Below are positions 6,336-15,969 of a stretch of 33,097 nucleotides of DNA, piece after piece. The stretch spans positions 1 through 33,097 of the forward strand of contig JAHDYP010000065.1 in assembly GCA_023383055.1 (NCBI GenBank), read 5' to 3'. Under the pieces are notes generated by a model. It did no database searches, was not told where the DNA came from, and was given only the letters and a program-made list of their open reading frames with translations. Within the stretch, counting starts at the first letter, position 1. Each line of letters opens with the position of its first letter. Origin of the DNA: Verrucomicrobiota bacterium (GTDB taxonomy: Bacteria; Verrucomicrobiota; Verrucomicrobiia; Limisphaerales; JAHDYP01). A program made the translations under genes and the position numbers.

Positions 6336-7205
6336 ATGCGATTCACCGCGACCATGCTCATGTCCCTCGGATTCGCCCTGTCGGCCGGCCCGCTGACGGG
6401 ACAAACCCTGCCCCACGTGCGGACCCTGTCCGGGTTCGCGGCGCCGGAAGGCGTCGTCGTGGATCCCGCCACCGGGATGGCCTACGTGTCGAACATGGCT
6501 TCACCGCCGGAGACTTTCTGGAAGGACACCGGCAAGGGGTTCATCTCGCGACTCCGGCCGGATGGCACTCTGGACGCCCTCCGGTGGGTCGAGAGCACGG
6601 ACGCCTTTGTGCTGAACCAACCCAAAGGGATGGCCATCCAGGACGGGAAGCTGTACGTGGCGGACAACACCCGTGTGCTGGTCATTTCGCTGGCGTCCGC
6701 TCGACCGCTGGCGGCGCTGAAGGTGGCTGGCGCCCAGCAACTGAATGACCTGGCCGCCGATGGCCAGCACGTGTATGTGTCCGACACGGCCACCGGGAAG
6801 ATCCTGCGGCTGGACCTGGGCGCCCAAGGCCGGCACGAGACGGTGGGAGAGATCGAGGGGATCAACGGAATCACATTCCGACAAGGCGGGTTCTATGCGG
6901 TTTCGTGGACTCTCCACGAAATCTACGAATTGTCCCTGACGGGCGCGCACGGGCCCAAGGCCTTTGGTTTGAGCCAACAATTCACCAACCTGGACGGGAT
7001 CGAGGTCATGCCGGACGGATCGTTCATCGTGTCGGATTACATGGGCCGGAAAGTCGCCGCCGTGTCCGCCGACCGTCGGCAGGTCAAGACCCTGTATGAA
7101 CTGACCACGCCCGCCGACATCGGGATCGATCACGAGCGGAAGCGGCTTTACGTGCCGCAGCTCGAGTCGGACACGGTGGTGATTCTTTCGCTGTCGGCCC
7201 GGTAG
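6336..7205 (+). CDS. Secreted SMP-30/NHL-type beta-propeller protein
   Basis: The protein has 289 residues from the ATG at 6336, chosen because AGGAAG lies nine bases upstream and a signal peptide follows (MRFTATMLMSLGFALSAGPL, cleavage probably near TGQT). The longer open frame beginning at 5931 has no such features. The mature part repeats a propeller-blade pattern: GVVVDPATGMAYVSNM, GMAIQDGKLYVADNTRVLVI, DLAADGQHVYVSDTATGKILRL, INGITFRQGGFYAVSW, GIEVMPDGSFIVSDYMGRKV and IGIDHERKRLYVPQL. This is the wording of SMP-30/gluconolactonase-like and NHL-repeat proteins, six-bladed propellers that bind or hydrolyse small sugars or lactones, or serve as scaffolds. Catalytic metal ligands cannot be assigned with confidence, so an enzymatic role is not claimed. 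A periplasmic or extracellular location is likely. Confidence 0.8.
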   Translation: MRFTATMLMSLGFALSAGPLTGQTLPHVRTLSGFAAPEGVVVDPATGMAYVSNMASPPETFWKDTGKGFISRLRPDGTLDALRWVESTDAFVLNQPKGMAIQDGKLYVADNTRVLVISLASARPLAALKVAGAQQLNDLAADGQHVYVSDTATGKILRLDLGAQGRHETVGEIEGINGITFRQGGFYAVSWTLHEIYELSLTGAHGPKAFGLSQQFTNLDGIEVMPDGSFIVSDYMGRKVAAVSADRRQVKTLYELTTPADIGIDHERKRLYVPQLESDTVVILSLSAR

Positions 7206-7226
7206 GCGCCCGCCACCGTGCCGCAA

Positions 7227-7260
7227 CTCACGCAAAGGCGCCAAGCGCGCCAAGGGTGAG
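7227..7260. repeat. Intergenic hairpin CTCAC...GGCGC-loop-GCGCC...GTGAG
   Basis: There are two nested inverted repeats: CTCAC/GTGAG outside (7227-7231, 7256-7260) and GGCGC/GCGCC inside (7237-7241, 7247-7251) around a 5-base loop. It lies 21 bp after the propeller stop. The internal GCAAAGGCGCCAAGCGCG wording is close to heptamer-type intergenic repeats seen in other bacteria. There is no T-run, so terminator function is doubtful. Confidence 0.4.
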
Positions 7261-7408
7261 ACCGTCCCCCTTGCACAGCTCCGCGGGCTTTGCGGGAGAA
7301 GGGGCGGGCGAAGCCTGACCCGAGCGACAAAATGAGAACGGCTTGAACCGCCGTGCTTCACCTTGACCGGTCCCGGGGGTTTGGGCAACCTGCCACGGCG
7401 CGAAGAAG

Positions 7409-7421
7409 CGAATCCGATTCG
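7409..7421. promoter_or_regulatory. 13-bp palindrome CGAATC-C-GATTCG before the UDP-glucose dehydrogenase gene
   Basis: The palindrome is exact around one central base and ends 17 bp before the ATG at 7439. The position would suit a repressor site overlapping the promoter or ribosome binding region. No second copy was noticed, and no clear Shine-Dalgarno sequence precedes the ATG. Low confidence. Confidence 0.25.
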
Positions 7422-7438
7422 GTTGAATAGAGTTCCGT

Positions 7439-8806
7439 ATGACCAAGATCCTTTGTATGGGGGCGGGGTTGGTGGGTGGGCCGACGATGGCCATGATCGC
7501 CAGGAAAAACCCGGCGGTTCAGGTGACGGTGGTGGACATCAACCGGAAGCGCATCGACGCGTGGAACTCGGATCATTTGCCGATCTACGAGCCGGGTCTG
7601 GACGAAGTTGTCAAGGAGGCGCGCGGTCGCAACCTGTTTTTTTCCACGGACGTGGAGCAGGGCATTCGGGAGGCCGACATCATATTTGTGAGCGTCAATA
7701 CGCCGACGAAGACGTTCGGGCATGGCGCCGGGTGCGCCGCCGACCTGCAGTATTGGGAGAAGTGCGCGCGCCAGATTCTGGAGATCTCGACATCGGACAA
7801 GATCGTGGTTGAGAAGAGCACGCTGCCGGTGCGCACGGCCGCCGCCATGGAACGGATTCTGCACAGCGGCAAGAAGGGCGTCCGCTTCGAGGTCCTTTCG
7901 AATCCGGAGTTCCTGGCCGAAGGCACGGCGATTGCCGACCTGGACAAGCCCGATCGCATACTGATCGGCGGGCATCCGACACCGGAAGGGCAACGGGCGG
8001 TGCGGAAGCTCGTCGAGCTATATGGCGCGTGGGTGCCAAAGGAGAAGATCCTGACCACGAACCTCTGGTCGAGCGAACTGTCCAAGCTGACCGCCAACGC
8101 CTTTCTGGCCCAGCGGGTCAGTTCCATCAACAGCATCTCCGCGTTGTGCGAGGCCACCGACGCCGACATCGGCGAAGTGGCGCGGGCGATCGGCACCGAC
8201 AGCCGGATTGGCCCGAAGTTTCTGAAAGCCAGCGTCGGCTTTGGCGGTTCCTGCTTCAAGAAAGACATCCTGAACCTGGTTTACCTGTGCGAAGGCTACG
8301 GCCTGCATGAAGTGGCCGAATACTGGCGGCAGGTGGTCAGGATGAACGAGTATCAGGAACGACGGTTTGTGGCCCGCATGCTGAAGGAGATGTTCAACAC
8401 CATCGCCGGCAAACGCATCGCCCTGTTCGGGTTCGCGTTCAAGGCCGACACGGGCGACACGCGCGAAAGCCCGGCCATTCTGGTCGCCCGGGAACTGCTG
8501 GAAGAGAATGCCGACCTGGTCATCACCGACCCGCAGGCGCTGGAGCACGCCCGACTCGATCTGGCGGACGGGATCGACCGCGTGACGTTCGAGTCGGATC
8601 CCTACCAGGCGGCCCGGGGCGCCCACGCCGTGGCCCTGTTAACGGAGTGGAGAGAGTATCGGACGCTCGACTACCAGCGGATCTTCGACGGCATGGTGCA
8701 GCCGGCGTTTCTGTTCGACGGCCGGAACCATCTCGATCACGCTAAGCTCCACGCCATCGGCTTCAATGTGTATTCCATCGGCAAAGCCGCTTTGAAACAT
8801 TTCTAG
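7439..8806 (+). CDS. ugd: UDP-glucose 6-dehydrogenase, animal/plant-like type
   Basis: The protein has 455 residues. It oxidises UDP-glucose twice with NAD+ to UDP-glucuronate, a precursor for capsule, exopolysaccharide and lipopolysaccharide sugars. An N-terminal NAD-binding fold has GAGLVGGPT (residues 8-16) and acidic D33. The middle holds [18 protein letters not shown] and [11 protein letters not shown] with the catalytic-site E161. K216 lies in [12 protein letters not shown], and the nucleophile C272 with D276 lies in [10 protein letters not shown]. The C-terminal UDP-binding domain has [15 protein letters not shown]. All catalytic residues are present. The wording matches vertebrate UGDH ([12 protein letters not shown], [19 protein letters not shown], [14 protein letters not shown]) much more closely than short bacterial Ugd, so it belongs to the eukaryote-like branch. 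It stands alone, with a weak ribosome binding site. Confidence 0.96.
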   Translation: MTKILCMGAGLVGGPTMAMIARKNPAVQVTVVDINRKRIDAWNSDHLPIYEPGLDEVVKEARGRNLFFSTDVEQGIREADIIFVSVNTPTKTFGHGAGCAADLQYWEKCARQILEISTSDKIVVEKSTLPVRTAAAMERILHSGKKGVRFEVLSNPEFLAEGTAIADLDKPDRILIGGHPTPEGQRAVRKLVELYGAWVPKEKILTTNLWSSELSKLTANAFLAQRVSSINSISALCEATDADIGEVARAIGTDSRIGPKFLKASVGFGGSCFKKDILNLVYLCEGYGLHEVAEYWRQVVRMNEYQERRFVARMLKEMFNTIAGKRIALFGFAFKADTGDTRESPAILVARELLEENADLVITDPQALEHARLDLADGIDRVTFESDPYQAARGAHAVALLTEWREYRTLDYQRIFDGMVQPAFLFDGRNHLDHAKLHAIGFNVYSIGKAALKHF

Positions 8807-8932
8807 CCCGATGCTTTGAGTCGGCGTGGCCGCAGGCGTCAACGCAGGGGCGGCTCGTCTCAATCAACCACCTTGACCACACCGCGATATCCATCCTCCC
8901 GTGACATTTCCCGGCCCCGATGATCTGCCCCG

Positions 8933-10465
8933 ATGAACCCTGACCACGCCACCGACCCATTGCGCGCCGCCATTCCGATCCTGGAAGCGGCGGCCGCCAA
9001 CCGCTCTCTCCTCGCCGGGCTTTCCCCCGAGGAATACACCCGTTTGCTCAGGGCCGCGGGGGAGGTGTTCCTGCCCAACCCCAAAGAGAAGCGCCGATTC
9101 ATCAAGGCCAGGATCCGCCAGCACAAGGCGGAGCGACAGCGGCGGGAGCAGCAGGTGCTCGACCGGACCGGCATTCGGGAAATGCGCCGCCGCGCCGTGT
9201 TCACCACGCCGAACCCCCTGCCCGCACCCGCGCTCGAGCCGCACGAGATCGAACACGACCCGGATACTTGCGACGCGCTCGAGCCGCAACACTGTTATAT
9301 CTGCAAGCAGCACTACTCGACCCTCCACCATTTTTACGATCAGCTTTGCCCGGGCTGCGCCGAGTTGAACTACCGCAAACGCACCGAGACGGCCGATCTG
9401 AGAGGACGCGTCGCCATGCTCACCGGCGGGCGCGTCAAGATTGGGTACCAGGCGGGCATTCGACTGCTTCGGTCGGGAGCTCATCTGATTGTGACGACGC
9501 GGTTCCCGCGCGATTCCGCGGTCCGTTACGCTCGGGAACCGGACTTTGGCGAGTGGGGACACCGGCTGGAGATTTTCGGGTTGGACCTGCGCCACACGCC
9601 GAGTGTGGAGGCTTTCTGTCGTCATCTGGTGGCGACCCGCACCCGGCTGGATTTCATCATCAACAACGCCTGCCAGACGGTGCGGCGTCCGCCCGATTTC
9701 TACGACCACATGATGGCCCGGGAACGGGCTTCGCTCGATTCACTGAGCGAGGCGGCGCGAGGTCTGCTCGGCGCTTACGAAGGGCTGCGCGGTTGCCATC
9801 GGTTACCCGAAGCCGGCGTGGGCGTCCTGGCGCCGAAGGGCGTCTCCGAAGCCGCCGGGCTGACACATTCCGCGGAGCTATCGCAGTTGCCGTGGCTGCC
9901 GGAAGAGCATGCGGCCCGGCAGACCCTGTTTCCCGAGGGTCAGCTTGACCAGGACCTGCAGCAGACCGATTTACGGAGCCACAATTCGTGGCGGATGCGG
10001 CTCGCCGAGGTGCCCTCGGTGGAGTTGCTGGAGGTGCACCTGGTCAACGCGGTTGCGCCGTTCATTCTCAACGCCCGGTTGAAGCCCCTGCTGCTGCGCA
10101 CCCCGGAACGCGACAAGCACATCGTCAATGTCTCCGCCGTGGAGGGCCAGTTCTACCGTCGCTTCAAGACCACGCGTCATCCTCACACCAACATGGCCAA
10201 GGCCGCGCTCAACATGATGACGCGCACCTCCGCCGCCGACTACCACGCCGACGGCATCCACATGAACGCGGTGGATACGGGCTGGGTAACCGACGAAGAC
10301 CCGGCGCCGATTGCCGCCCGGAAAGTGCGCGATCATCGGTTCCACCCGCCGCTGGACATCGTGGACGGCGCGGCGCGGATCGTGGATCCGATCATCACCG
10401 GCTTCAACACCCGCGAGCATGTCTGGGGCAAGTTCCTGAAGGATTACCGCGAAACGGATTGGTAG
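8933..10465 (+). CDS. SDR-fold oxidoreductase-like protein with four-Cys N-terminal module
   Basis: The protein has 510 residues, about twice a usual short-chain dehydrogenase. Residues 1-110 are helical and charged. CxxC at 121/124 and CxxC at 139/142 (HCYICKQHYSTLHHFYDQLC) look like a zinc-binding knuckle. An SDR Rossmann domain begins at about residue 157 (RGRVAMLTGGRVKIGYQAG), with DLRHTPS at about 218 and IINNACQTVRRP at 243-254, the equivalent of the NNAG motif. A roughly 110-residue insert (about 255-365) follows before VNAVAPF. At the usual active site S401 and K423 are present, but the YxxxK tyrosine position holds Thr (T419 in TNMAK). So either the mechanism is altered or the enzyme is inactive. 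A DTGWVTDE segment follows, as in SDR C-termini. It ends 29 bp from the convergent giant gene. The substrate is unknown. Confidence 0.85.
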   Translation: MNPDHATDPLRAAIPILEAAAANRSLLAGLSPEEYTRLLRAAGEVFLPNPKEKRRFIKARIRQHKAERQRREQQVLDRTGIREMRRRAVFTTPNPLPAPALEPHEIEHDPDTCDALEPQHCYICKQHYSTLHHFYDQLCPGCAELNYRKRTETADLRGRVAMLTGGRVKIGYQAGIRLLRSGAHLIVTTRFPRDSAVRYAREPDFGEWGHRLEIFGLDLRHTPSVEAFCRHLVATRTRLDFIINNACQTVRRPPDFYDHMMARERASLDSLSEAARGLLGAYEGLRGCHRLPEAGVGVLAPKGVSEAAGLTHSAELSQLPWLPEEHAARQTLFPEGQLDQDLQQTDLRSHNSWRMRLAEVPSVELLEVHLVNAVAPFILNARLKPLLLRTPERDKHIVNVSAVEGQFYRRFKTTRHPHTNMAKAALNMMTRTSAADYHADGIHMNAVDTGWVTDEDPAPIAARKVRDHRFHPPLDIVDGAARIVDPIITGFNTREHVWGKFLKDYRETDW

Positions 10466-10494
10466 CGCGCCGCGTCAAGCCATCGCCCACAAGT

Positions 10495-13400
10495 TCATGG
10501 GGCCGGTCCGACCCGAAGCCGAAAGTAGCGGTGAAGTGGACCGGCGGGCACGGCGAGAGTCACGGGCCGCGCGGCGGTCTCGGGGCCAAAGGTGGCTTGG
10601 GTGGTCCAGGAAGCCGGGTTGTCCAAAGTGGCCGAATGTTCGAGGGCATACACCCGCGCGGGTCGCAAGTCGAAGCGCAAGCTGATTGACCCGGTGGGAG
10701 CGTCGGTGGTTTCGGCGCGCAGGACGAGGCGGCTGCCGGGATCGCGGGGATCGGTGTCGGCGAGGAATTCCTCGAGGTTGGTCTGGTCGTCGCCGTCAGA
10801 ATCCAGCGAGGCGTCGGCGGGATCGGTTGGGTCGAAGCCGTGGAGGCGTTCCCAGTCGTCGGGCAGTCCGTCGTGGTCCTGGTCGGCAACGGCCAGCGGG
10901 TTGAAGGTGACTTCGAGGAGTGGGCTCCAGACGGTTCCCTGCCGGACGCGCGCCCGCACCTGAGTGACGGTGGAAAAGGAAAGGGCGATGGGATCGCGGG
11001 CGCTGAGCGCGGCGGGGTGGACGGCGCCGCCCCACTGGCGGGGGTCTTCGCCGTTGAGCGTGTAGCAGATCGTGCCGCCGGCGGTGTTGGGATTGGCGAG
11101 AGCTGCAAACGCCAGTGGCGGGAGGGTCCCTCCATGCGGGGTCAGGGTCGGCGCGGCCACCGTCGGCCAGAGATTGGCGGCGCGGAATCGGGCGAGGGTG
11201 GTGGTGGGGAGGTGCGGCCAATACGCCGTGGTCATCCACCGGAGGTGGGGCAGCCAGGCATTTTCCCGGGTGTACGGCTGGCCTGGCCAGGTGTGGTTGG
11301 GCTGGGCGTCGCCCCAGCGCGCTGATTCCGCGACCACCGCGCGGTCGATACCGGCCGTCAGCGAGACCCAGCGGTCCGTGTTGGCCACCCGGGTCAAGGC
11401 GCCATCGTGAAACAGATGCCGCTGGATGCGGTCGGCAAAGCGCATGCGGAATTCCGGGCTGCCGCGCAGTTGGGCGTAGACGCGGGTGGGGGTGCCATCG
11501 GCGTTGGCCTCGGCGTAGAGCGGCCCCCAGGAGGTGCGCGCGTAGGCGACGTTTTCGTTGGAGATTTCCTGGTCCCACGCGAAGAAGCGGAATCCCTCCG
11601 GATCGGGTGCCCGGGATCGTCGCGCGCCCCACCAGTTATGGTTGGGCCAGTCGTCCGCGCCGATGACGATGTGCAGAATCATGTAGTCAATCAGCTCGTC
11701 CACTTCGAGCAGGCGCGGCAGGGCGGGGTCGCGCGAACCGTCGGGAGCCAGACCCTGGACGCGGCGCAATCCGGTGTCGTCCGAGAGCAGGCCGCTGTTG
11801 GCGAGTTGGAGGAGTTGGTCCCAGGCGGCGCGGGTGCCATCGTGGAGTTCGGAGAAGTCGGCCACGGTGTCCCATTCGCGTTCCGGGCCGCCAAGGTGCG
11901 CGGCCATGTGGCTGGCGGAGGGACTTTCGGTGACGTTGTAGAGGCCCCAGTAGAGGCCGTTGAGGTAGAGGTGGCAGAACCGACCGCGGAACGCCTCGCC
12001 TCCCATGTCGAGGTGGGCGTCGCGCACCCATTGATCGCGCACGAAGCTGGCCCAGTCGCGGTTCCAGCGCTGGTAAAGCTCGCCATTGGGACCCAGGCCG
12101 GTCGGATCCCACTCGGTGCAGGGCCAGGTATCGGTTGACCCGGCGTGCAGGACCAGTTCGTCGAACTCCGCGACCGGCGAGCCCGGGAAGAGGGGAAAAC
12201 GCAGCGTCGGATCGCCGTAGTCTGAGCGGAAGCGCAGGCTGAAGCTGTGCTTGGGGGTGAAGCTCTTTTGGCGGCTGATGTTGCCGTGGATGCGCAGGCC
12301 CGCGCCAACGGCAAAGGAGTCGGACGCGGCGGGGTCCATCCACTCCGCGCTGGAAAAGCGCTCCCACTCGAACCCGCGGCCCCAGGGGTTGGCATAGAGC
12401 CCGGAAGCGCCCCAGAGGTTGGAGGGGTCGGTGGTGAGGCTGAGGGTGGGCAGCGAAAGCAGGCTCTCACGGAGCGAGTAACCGGGAGCGGGCGAAGGGC
12501 CGGGCACGCGCGGGTCCATTTCGAAATCGGCCGGTGAACCGTCCGGCCAGGTGACTGGGGCCGTGGGCGGGCGTGTTTGCGCGGCCACCTGGTTGACGAA
12601 GAGATAGGTGTGCGTATGAACCGGGGCGGGAATCAGCGAGCCGAGAACCGCCGATGCCCGGAGCGTGGTTGTGCCGGTCACTGTGATCTCCAGTGGCGAG
12701 GTGCCCGCCATTCCGCGATCGGGTCCGGGCGTGGAGCCGTCGGTTGTGTAAAACAGCGTGGCTCCGGGGGTGGGGCAGCGGAGGGTCACCGTGACCGGCC
12801 CGTCGTAGAACCCCCGCGTGGGAGCGAACAAGACGTCGCCGACAAAACCGGTGAAGCCGGCGCCATTGGCCGCGCCCGGAGTTGGTTCCGTGAAGAACCG
12901 GCCCGGCTCGGAGCGTCCGATCGTCAACTCTGGCAGGACCAGGAAATCGCCGTCCTGCGCCGAGATGTTCAGGCCGTGCAGCGCCAGCAGGTTGGTTCCC
13001 GCGCGGAGCAACGGTGCGAACAGGGAAAGGTCGAGTTCCTCCGCCACCTCCTCGAGGCCGGCATCGCGTGGAGCGGTGGCGGTGGCATCGTGGGCGGTCA
13101 AGGGAGGCGCATTACGGCGGGCGACTTCCACGCCATTGAGCCAGGCGACGAAGCCGTCGTCGTAACGCATCCGCAAAGTCAGCAGATCGAGCCCGGCCGG
13201 GTTGTCGATGACCACGGGAGCGCGGACCAGCACCGAGGCGTTGATGCCGCGCATCCACGCGCCGAGGTCGGTCCTGATCAGCGGGGTCAGGCGCCGCACC
13301 TCGGACTGAGGTGTTCCGGACGCGAGGGCGGCAATCTGGCTGGAATCGAGCGCGCCTTCCCAGATGGCGAAGTCGTCGAGGCGCCCGCGGTAGCCGGTGT

Positions 13401-15798
13401 TTCCGGAGGAGTCGAGCGCGCCGAGGTAGAGGGTGCGGAGCGGCGGTTGGTTGGCGGTGTTGAGGCCCTGGTGCAGGAGATGCCCGTTTTGCCAGATCTG
13501 TTTCGAGTCGCCGTCCTTGACGAAGGCGTAATGGTTCCACCGGCCGCTCCATTGGCTGGCATCGGGTTCGCCAATCAGCAGCCGGGTTTCGCCCGTGTCG
13601 CAGCAACCGGCCGTGTCGAAGTAAATGACCGCGTCCGACCAGGGGAGGTGCGCGTCCAGGGCGCGTTGGCCGGTCCCGTCGGGGCCGGTTGAACCGTAGA
13701 AGAGAAAGTGGTTTTGCGGCGGGGGCGCGGCGCCGAAGATCCAGATGGAGATGGTGAAAGCGTCGCGCGCGGCGATGGCGTCGAACGCGCCGGTTGCCGC
13801 GTCCGGGAACGAGACCACGCTGTTGCCATTGAGCACCAGCGAGCGATCGCCGGGAGCGCCGCTGCGGCCGAACCCGTCCATGGAATAGACCGCGCGGGCG
13901 ATGACGCCGTCGCGTCCCTGGCCCGAGGTGTCGGTCGCGAGGGTGGCGATCGAGGCGTCGTCGAAACTCCACCACCCCAGCAGCCCGTCTGCCGCGGCGT
14001 CGCCGCCCTGATCGAAGCCTGCTCCGAGCCGGGCTTCGATCCAGTCACGGTCGTCGAATTCCGGCATGGTCCACCCGGGGACCGGATTGGCGGGAACGAG
14101 CACTTGGGCGGCGGCGTCTTTGGCGAGCAACGGTGTGGCGGCGAAAGCGCGACCGAGGCCGTAGCTCACGTTGGCCCGTTGTGGGGGATAGTTGAGGATC
14201 TGGCTGGCGACGGTCAGCCCGTCGGGTTTAACCAGCATCACCGATTCGCCTTCGGCATCGAGCCTGAAGTTGGTGTGCAATTCGCCCCCGGCCGCGGCGC
14301 GGTCTTTGCCGGAGGCGAACACCACCCGTCGTGTGCCGGCGGGCAGCGGGGTTTGGGTGGGAAACCGCCATTTGGCGGGCGTACGCGGTGTGTCACTGAG
14401 ATGCCAGCCGCCCAGGTCGATCGCGGTCGGGCCGGGATTGTGGATCTCGATCCAGTCGGGCGTGTCGCCGTCCTCGTCCTGCAGACCGCCCTTGTTATCG
14501 GCCATGATCTCCGAGATGACCGGCCGGGGCAGCGGCAGCGTGGAGTCCAAGGTCAGCGACCAGGCCGCGCCACCGAAGCCGTTGCCCGCCGCGTCGCTGA
14601 TGCCGTGGTCCGCCGCAAAGGCCAGTGCCACCGCGCCGTTGGATGGTTGGGGAAAGCTGAAGTCGTGGAGCCGCGGGGTAAGCGCATCCACCCGGGTGGC
14701 GGGCTGGCCGTTGACCAGCAGGTCGTCCGCCGAAACGCCGGTTACCTCCTCGTTGAATTCGACTCCGACCCGGGTCAACTCGGCCACGAGCGCGCCCGGC
14801 TCGGGATCGAACCGGACCAGAACGGGCGCGGAAAGATCCGCGGGCGTGCCAAAGACCTCGACTTCCGCGAGGGCGAGCGGTTCGGACGCCACGGTCTCGA
14901 TCCGCACCGCCCGTGCGGCCACGGTGCCCGGGACATCATGAGTCACGTCAAATCGCGAACCCTGGCGGACGAGATGGGAGCGTCGCAGGTTGAGCGTGGC
15001 GGCATGGACCTCAGCGCCCTCGCCGTCACGCAGCGAGAGTCGCACCTCGCCCGTCGGTTCGGCGTCCTGTCGCGCATACAGGATCACGTAATCCACGAGT
15101 CGGACGCGTCCCAGGTCCACCTGCCAGAACTGTCCTGGCGCGGCGGCGGCGGATTGGTAGATCGGGCGCGGCGATTCCGTGCTGGCCCAGTTTCCGTTGA
15201 GTTCGCCGTCTCTCGCGGCGTCCGCGGCGGTGTTGGATCCCGGCGCGGAGCTCGTGACCGTGGCCGCCGGGTCCCGCGCGAAGTTCGGCGTTGGCTCGAC
15301 CGGCCCGCCCCAGACTTCGAACTCGGCGAAGGTCAGGAAAGCCGGCGTGCCATCCCGTCGTTCGAACCGCACCGTGCGTCCGGCCACGCCGCGTGGGGCG
15401 GAGGTGCCCCACGCCCAGTTGACGGCGGAGCCCGGCCAGTAATTGGCCGTCCAGACGATCCGCCCGGCGGCGTCCAGCACCTTGAGGGTGAAATTCCTGA
15501 CCGTCTCCTGGTTGGGCTCGTCCGTGCGCGGCCAGATCATGATGCGGTCCAGGAAGCAAGTCGTTCCCAGATCGACCTCGTAAAACAGGTTGTCGTCTGG
15601 CCACAGGGTGTGCCAGACCGATCCGCCCGTATAGAAATGGCCGTCACGGTTCCCGTCGTTCGCGTCGGCGAAAACCGAGCCGAATCCCGACGACGACCCT
15701 GACGCCACGCCCGCCGGGGCGAGGTTCTCCGGCAGGGCCGCGAGTAGGGCGGACGCGGTCGCGCCCAGCACCACCGCCATGACCGAAAGGCTTCTCAT
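10495..15798 (-). CDS. Giant secreted discoidin/lamin-tail/LamG/CotH-kinase protein
   Basis: The protein has 1767 residues, starting with a signal peptide (MRSLSVMAVVLGATASALLA). Domains in order: two F5/8-type-C (discoidin-like) sugar-binding domains at about 25-165 and 172-315; an Ig-like strand domain at about 318-415; a lamin-tail domain at about 424-550 (ISEIMADNKGG, DWIEIHNPG, DLGGWHLSD); a LamG/concanavalin-like domain at about 605-800 (GWWSFDD, ISIWIFG, WNHYAFVKDG); a jelly-roll-like region at about 820-960; a chitobiase-type beta domain at about 990-1060 (LFYTTDGSTP); a CotH kinase-like domain at about 1110-1480 with DDWPNHNWW and the FFAWDQEIS motif; and, near the C-terminus, acidic calcium-binding-type repeats (DQDHDGLPDDWE, DSDGDDQTNLEEF). 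CotH of Bacillus is an atypical protein kinase acting on spore-coat proteins; in such mosaics the activity is unproven. Likely exported and surface-associated. It is divergent from the galactosidase-like gene. Confidence 0.9.
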   Translation of the reverse strand: MRSLSVMAVVLGATASALLAALPENLAPAGVASGSSSGFGSVFADANDGNRDGHFYTGGSVWHTLWPDDNLFYEVDLGTTCFLDRIMIWPRTDEPNQETVRNFTLKVLDAAGRIVWTANYWPGSAVNWAWGTSAPRGVAGRTVRFERRDGTPAFLTFAEFEVWGGPVEPTPNFARDPAATVTSSAPGSNTAADAARDGELNGNWASTESPRPIYQSAAAAPGQFWQVDLGRVRLVDYVILYARQDAEPTGEVRLSLRDGEGAEVHAATLNLRRSHLVRQGSRFDVTHDVPGTVAARAVRIETVASEPLALAEVEVFGTPADLSAPVLVRFDPEPGALVAELTRVGVEFNEEVTGVSADDLLVNGQPATRVDALTPRLHDFSFPQPSNGAVALAFAADHGISDAAGNGFGGAAWSLTLDSTLPLPRPVISEIMADNKGGLQDEDGDTPDWIEIHNPGPTAIDLGGWHLSDTPRTPAKWRFPTQTPLPAGTRRVVFASGKDRAAAGGELHTNFRLDAEGESVMLVKPDGLTVASQILNYPPQRANVSYGLGRAFAATPLLAKDAAAQVLVPANPVPGWTMPEFDDRDWIEARLGAGFDQGGDAAADGLLGWWSFDDASIATLATDTSGQGRDGVIARAVYSMDGFGRSGAPGDRSLVLNGNSVVSFPDAATGAFDAIAARDAFTISIWIFGAAPPPQNHFLFYGSTGPDGTGQRALDAHLPWSDAVIYFDTAGCCDTGETRLLIGEPDASQWSGRWNHYAFVKDGDSKQIWQNGHLLHQGLNTANQPPLRTLYLGALDSSGNTGYRGRLDDFAIWEGALDSSQIAALASGTPQSEVRRLTPLIRTDLGAWMRGINASVLVRAPVVIDNPAGLDLLTLRMRYDDGFVAWLNGVEVARRNAPPLTAHDATATAPRDAGLEEVAEELDLSLFAPLLRAGTNLLALHGLNISAQDGDFLVLPELTIGRSEPGRFFTEPTPGAANGAGFTGFVGDVLFAPTRGFYDGPVTVTLRCPTPGATLFYTTDGSTPGPDRGMAGTSPLEITVTGTTTLRASAVLGSLIPAPVHTHTYLFVNQVAAQTRPPTAPVTWPDGSPADFEMDPRVPGPSPAPGYSLRESLLSLPTLSLTTDPSNLWGASGLYANPWGRGFEWERFSSAEWMDPAASDSFAVGAGLRIHGNISRQKSFTPKHSFSLRFRSDYGDPTLRFPLFPGSPVAEFDELVLHAGSTDTWPCTEWDPTGLGPNGELYQRWNRDWASFVRDQWVRDAHLDMGGEAFRGRFCHLYLNGLYWGLYNVTESPSASHMAAHLGGPEREWDTVADFSELHDGTRAAWDQLLQLANSGLLSDDTGLRRVQGLAPDGSRDPALPRLLEVDELIDYMILHIVIGADDWPNHNWWGARRSRAPDPEGFRFFAWDQEISNENVAYARTSWGPLYAEANADGTPTRVYAQLRGSPEFRMRFADRIQRHLFHDGALTRVANTDRWVSLTAGIDRAVVAESARWGDAQPNHTWPGQPYTRENAWLPHLRWMTTAYWPHLPTTTLARFRAANLWPTVAAPTLTPHGGTLPPLAFAALANPNTAGGTICYTLNGEDPRQWGGAVHPAALSARDPIALSFSTVTQVRARVRQGTVWSPLLEVTFNPLAVADQDHDGLPDDWERLHGFDPTDPADASLDSDGDDQTNLEEFLADTDPRDPGSRLVLRAETTDAPTGSISLRFDLRPARVYALEHSATLDNPASWTTQATFGPETAARPVTLAVPAGPLHRYFRLRVGPAP

Positions 15799-15969
15799 TC
15801 GTTCTCAAACGACCCCATCCGGTCCGCCCGGATAACCCCACGATTGACTCGGGGGAGTTTGCTGCTTCGCAGGGGGGAAGCAAGCCCGCGAGTGACCCGG
15901 CCGCCACGGTCCTGGCGACGGCCGGTATCGCCCGGGATAGGGCTGGCGCCGCGGCGGGACCGCGATACA

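Noticed and set aside
13708..15702. 664-residue open frame antisense to the first CotH gene
   Set aside because: The same artefact: the opposite strand encodes discoidin, Ig-like and lamin-tail domains with clear motifs.
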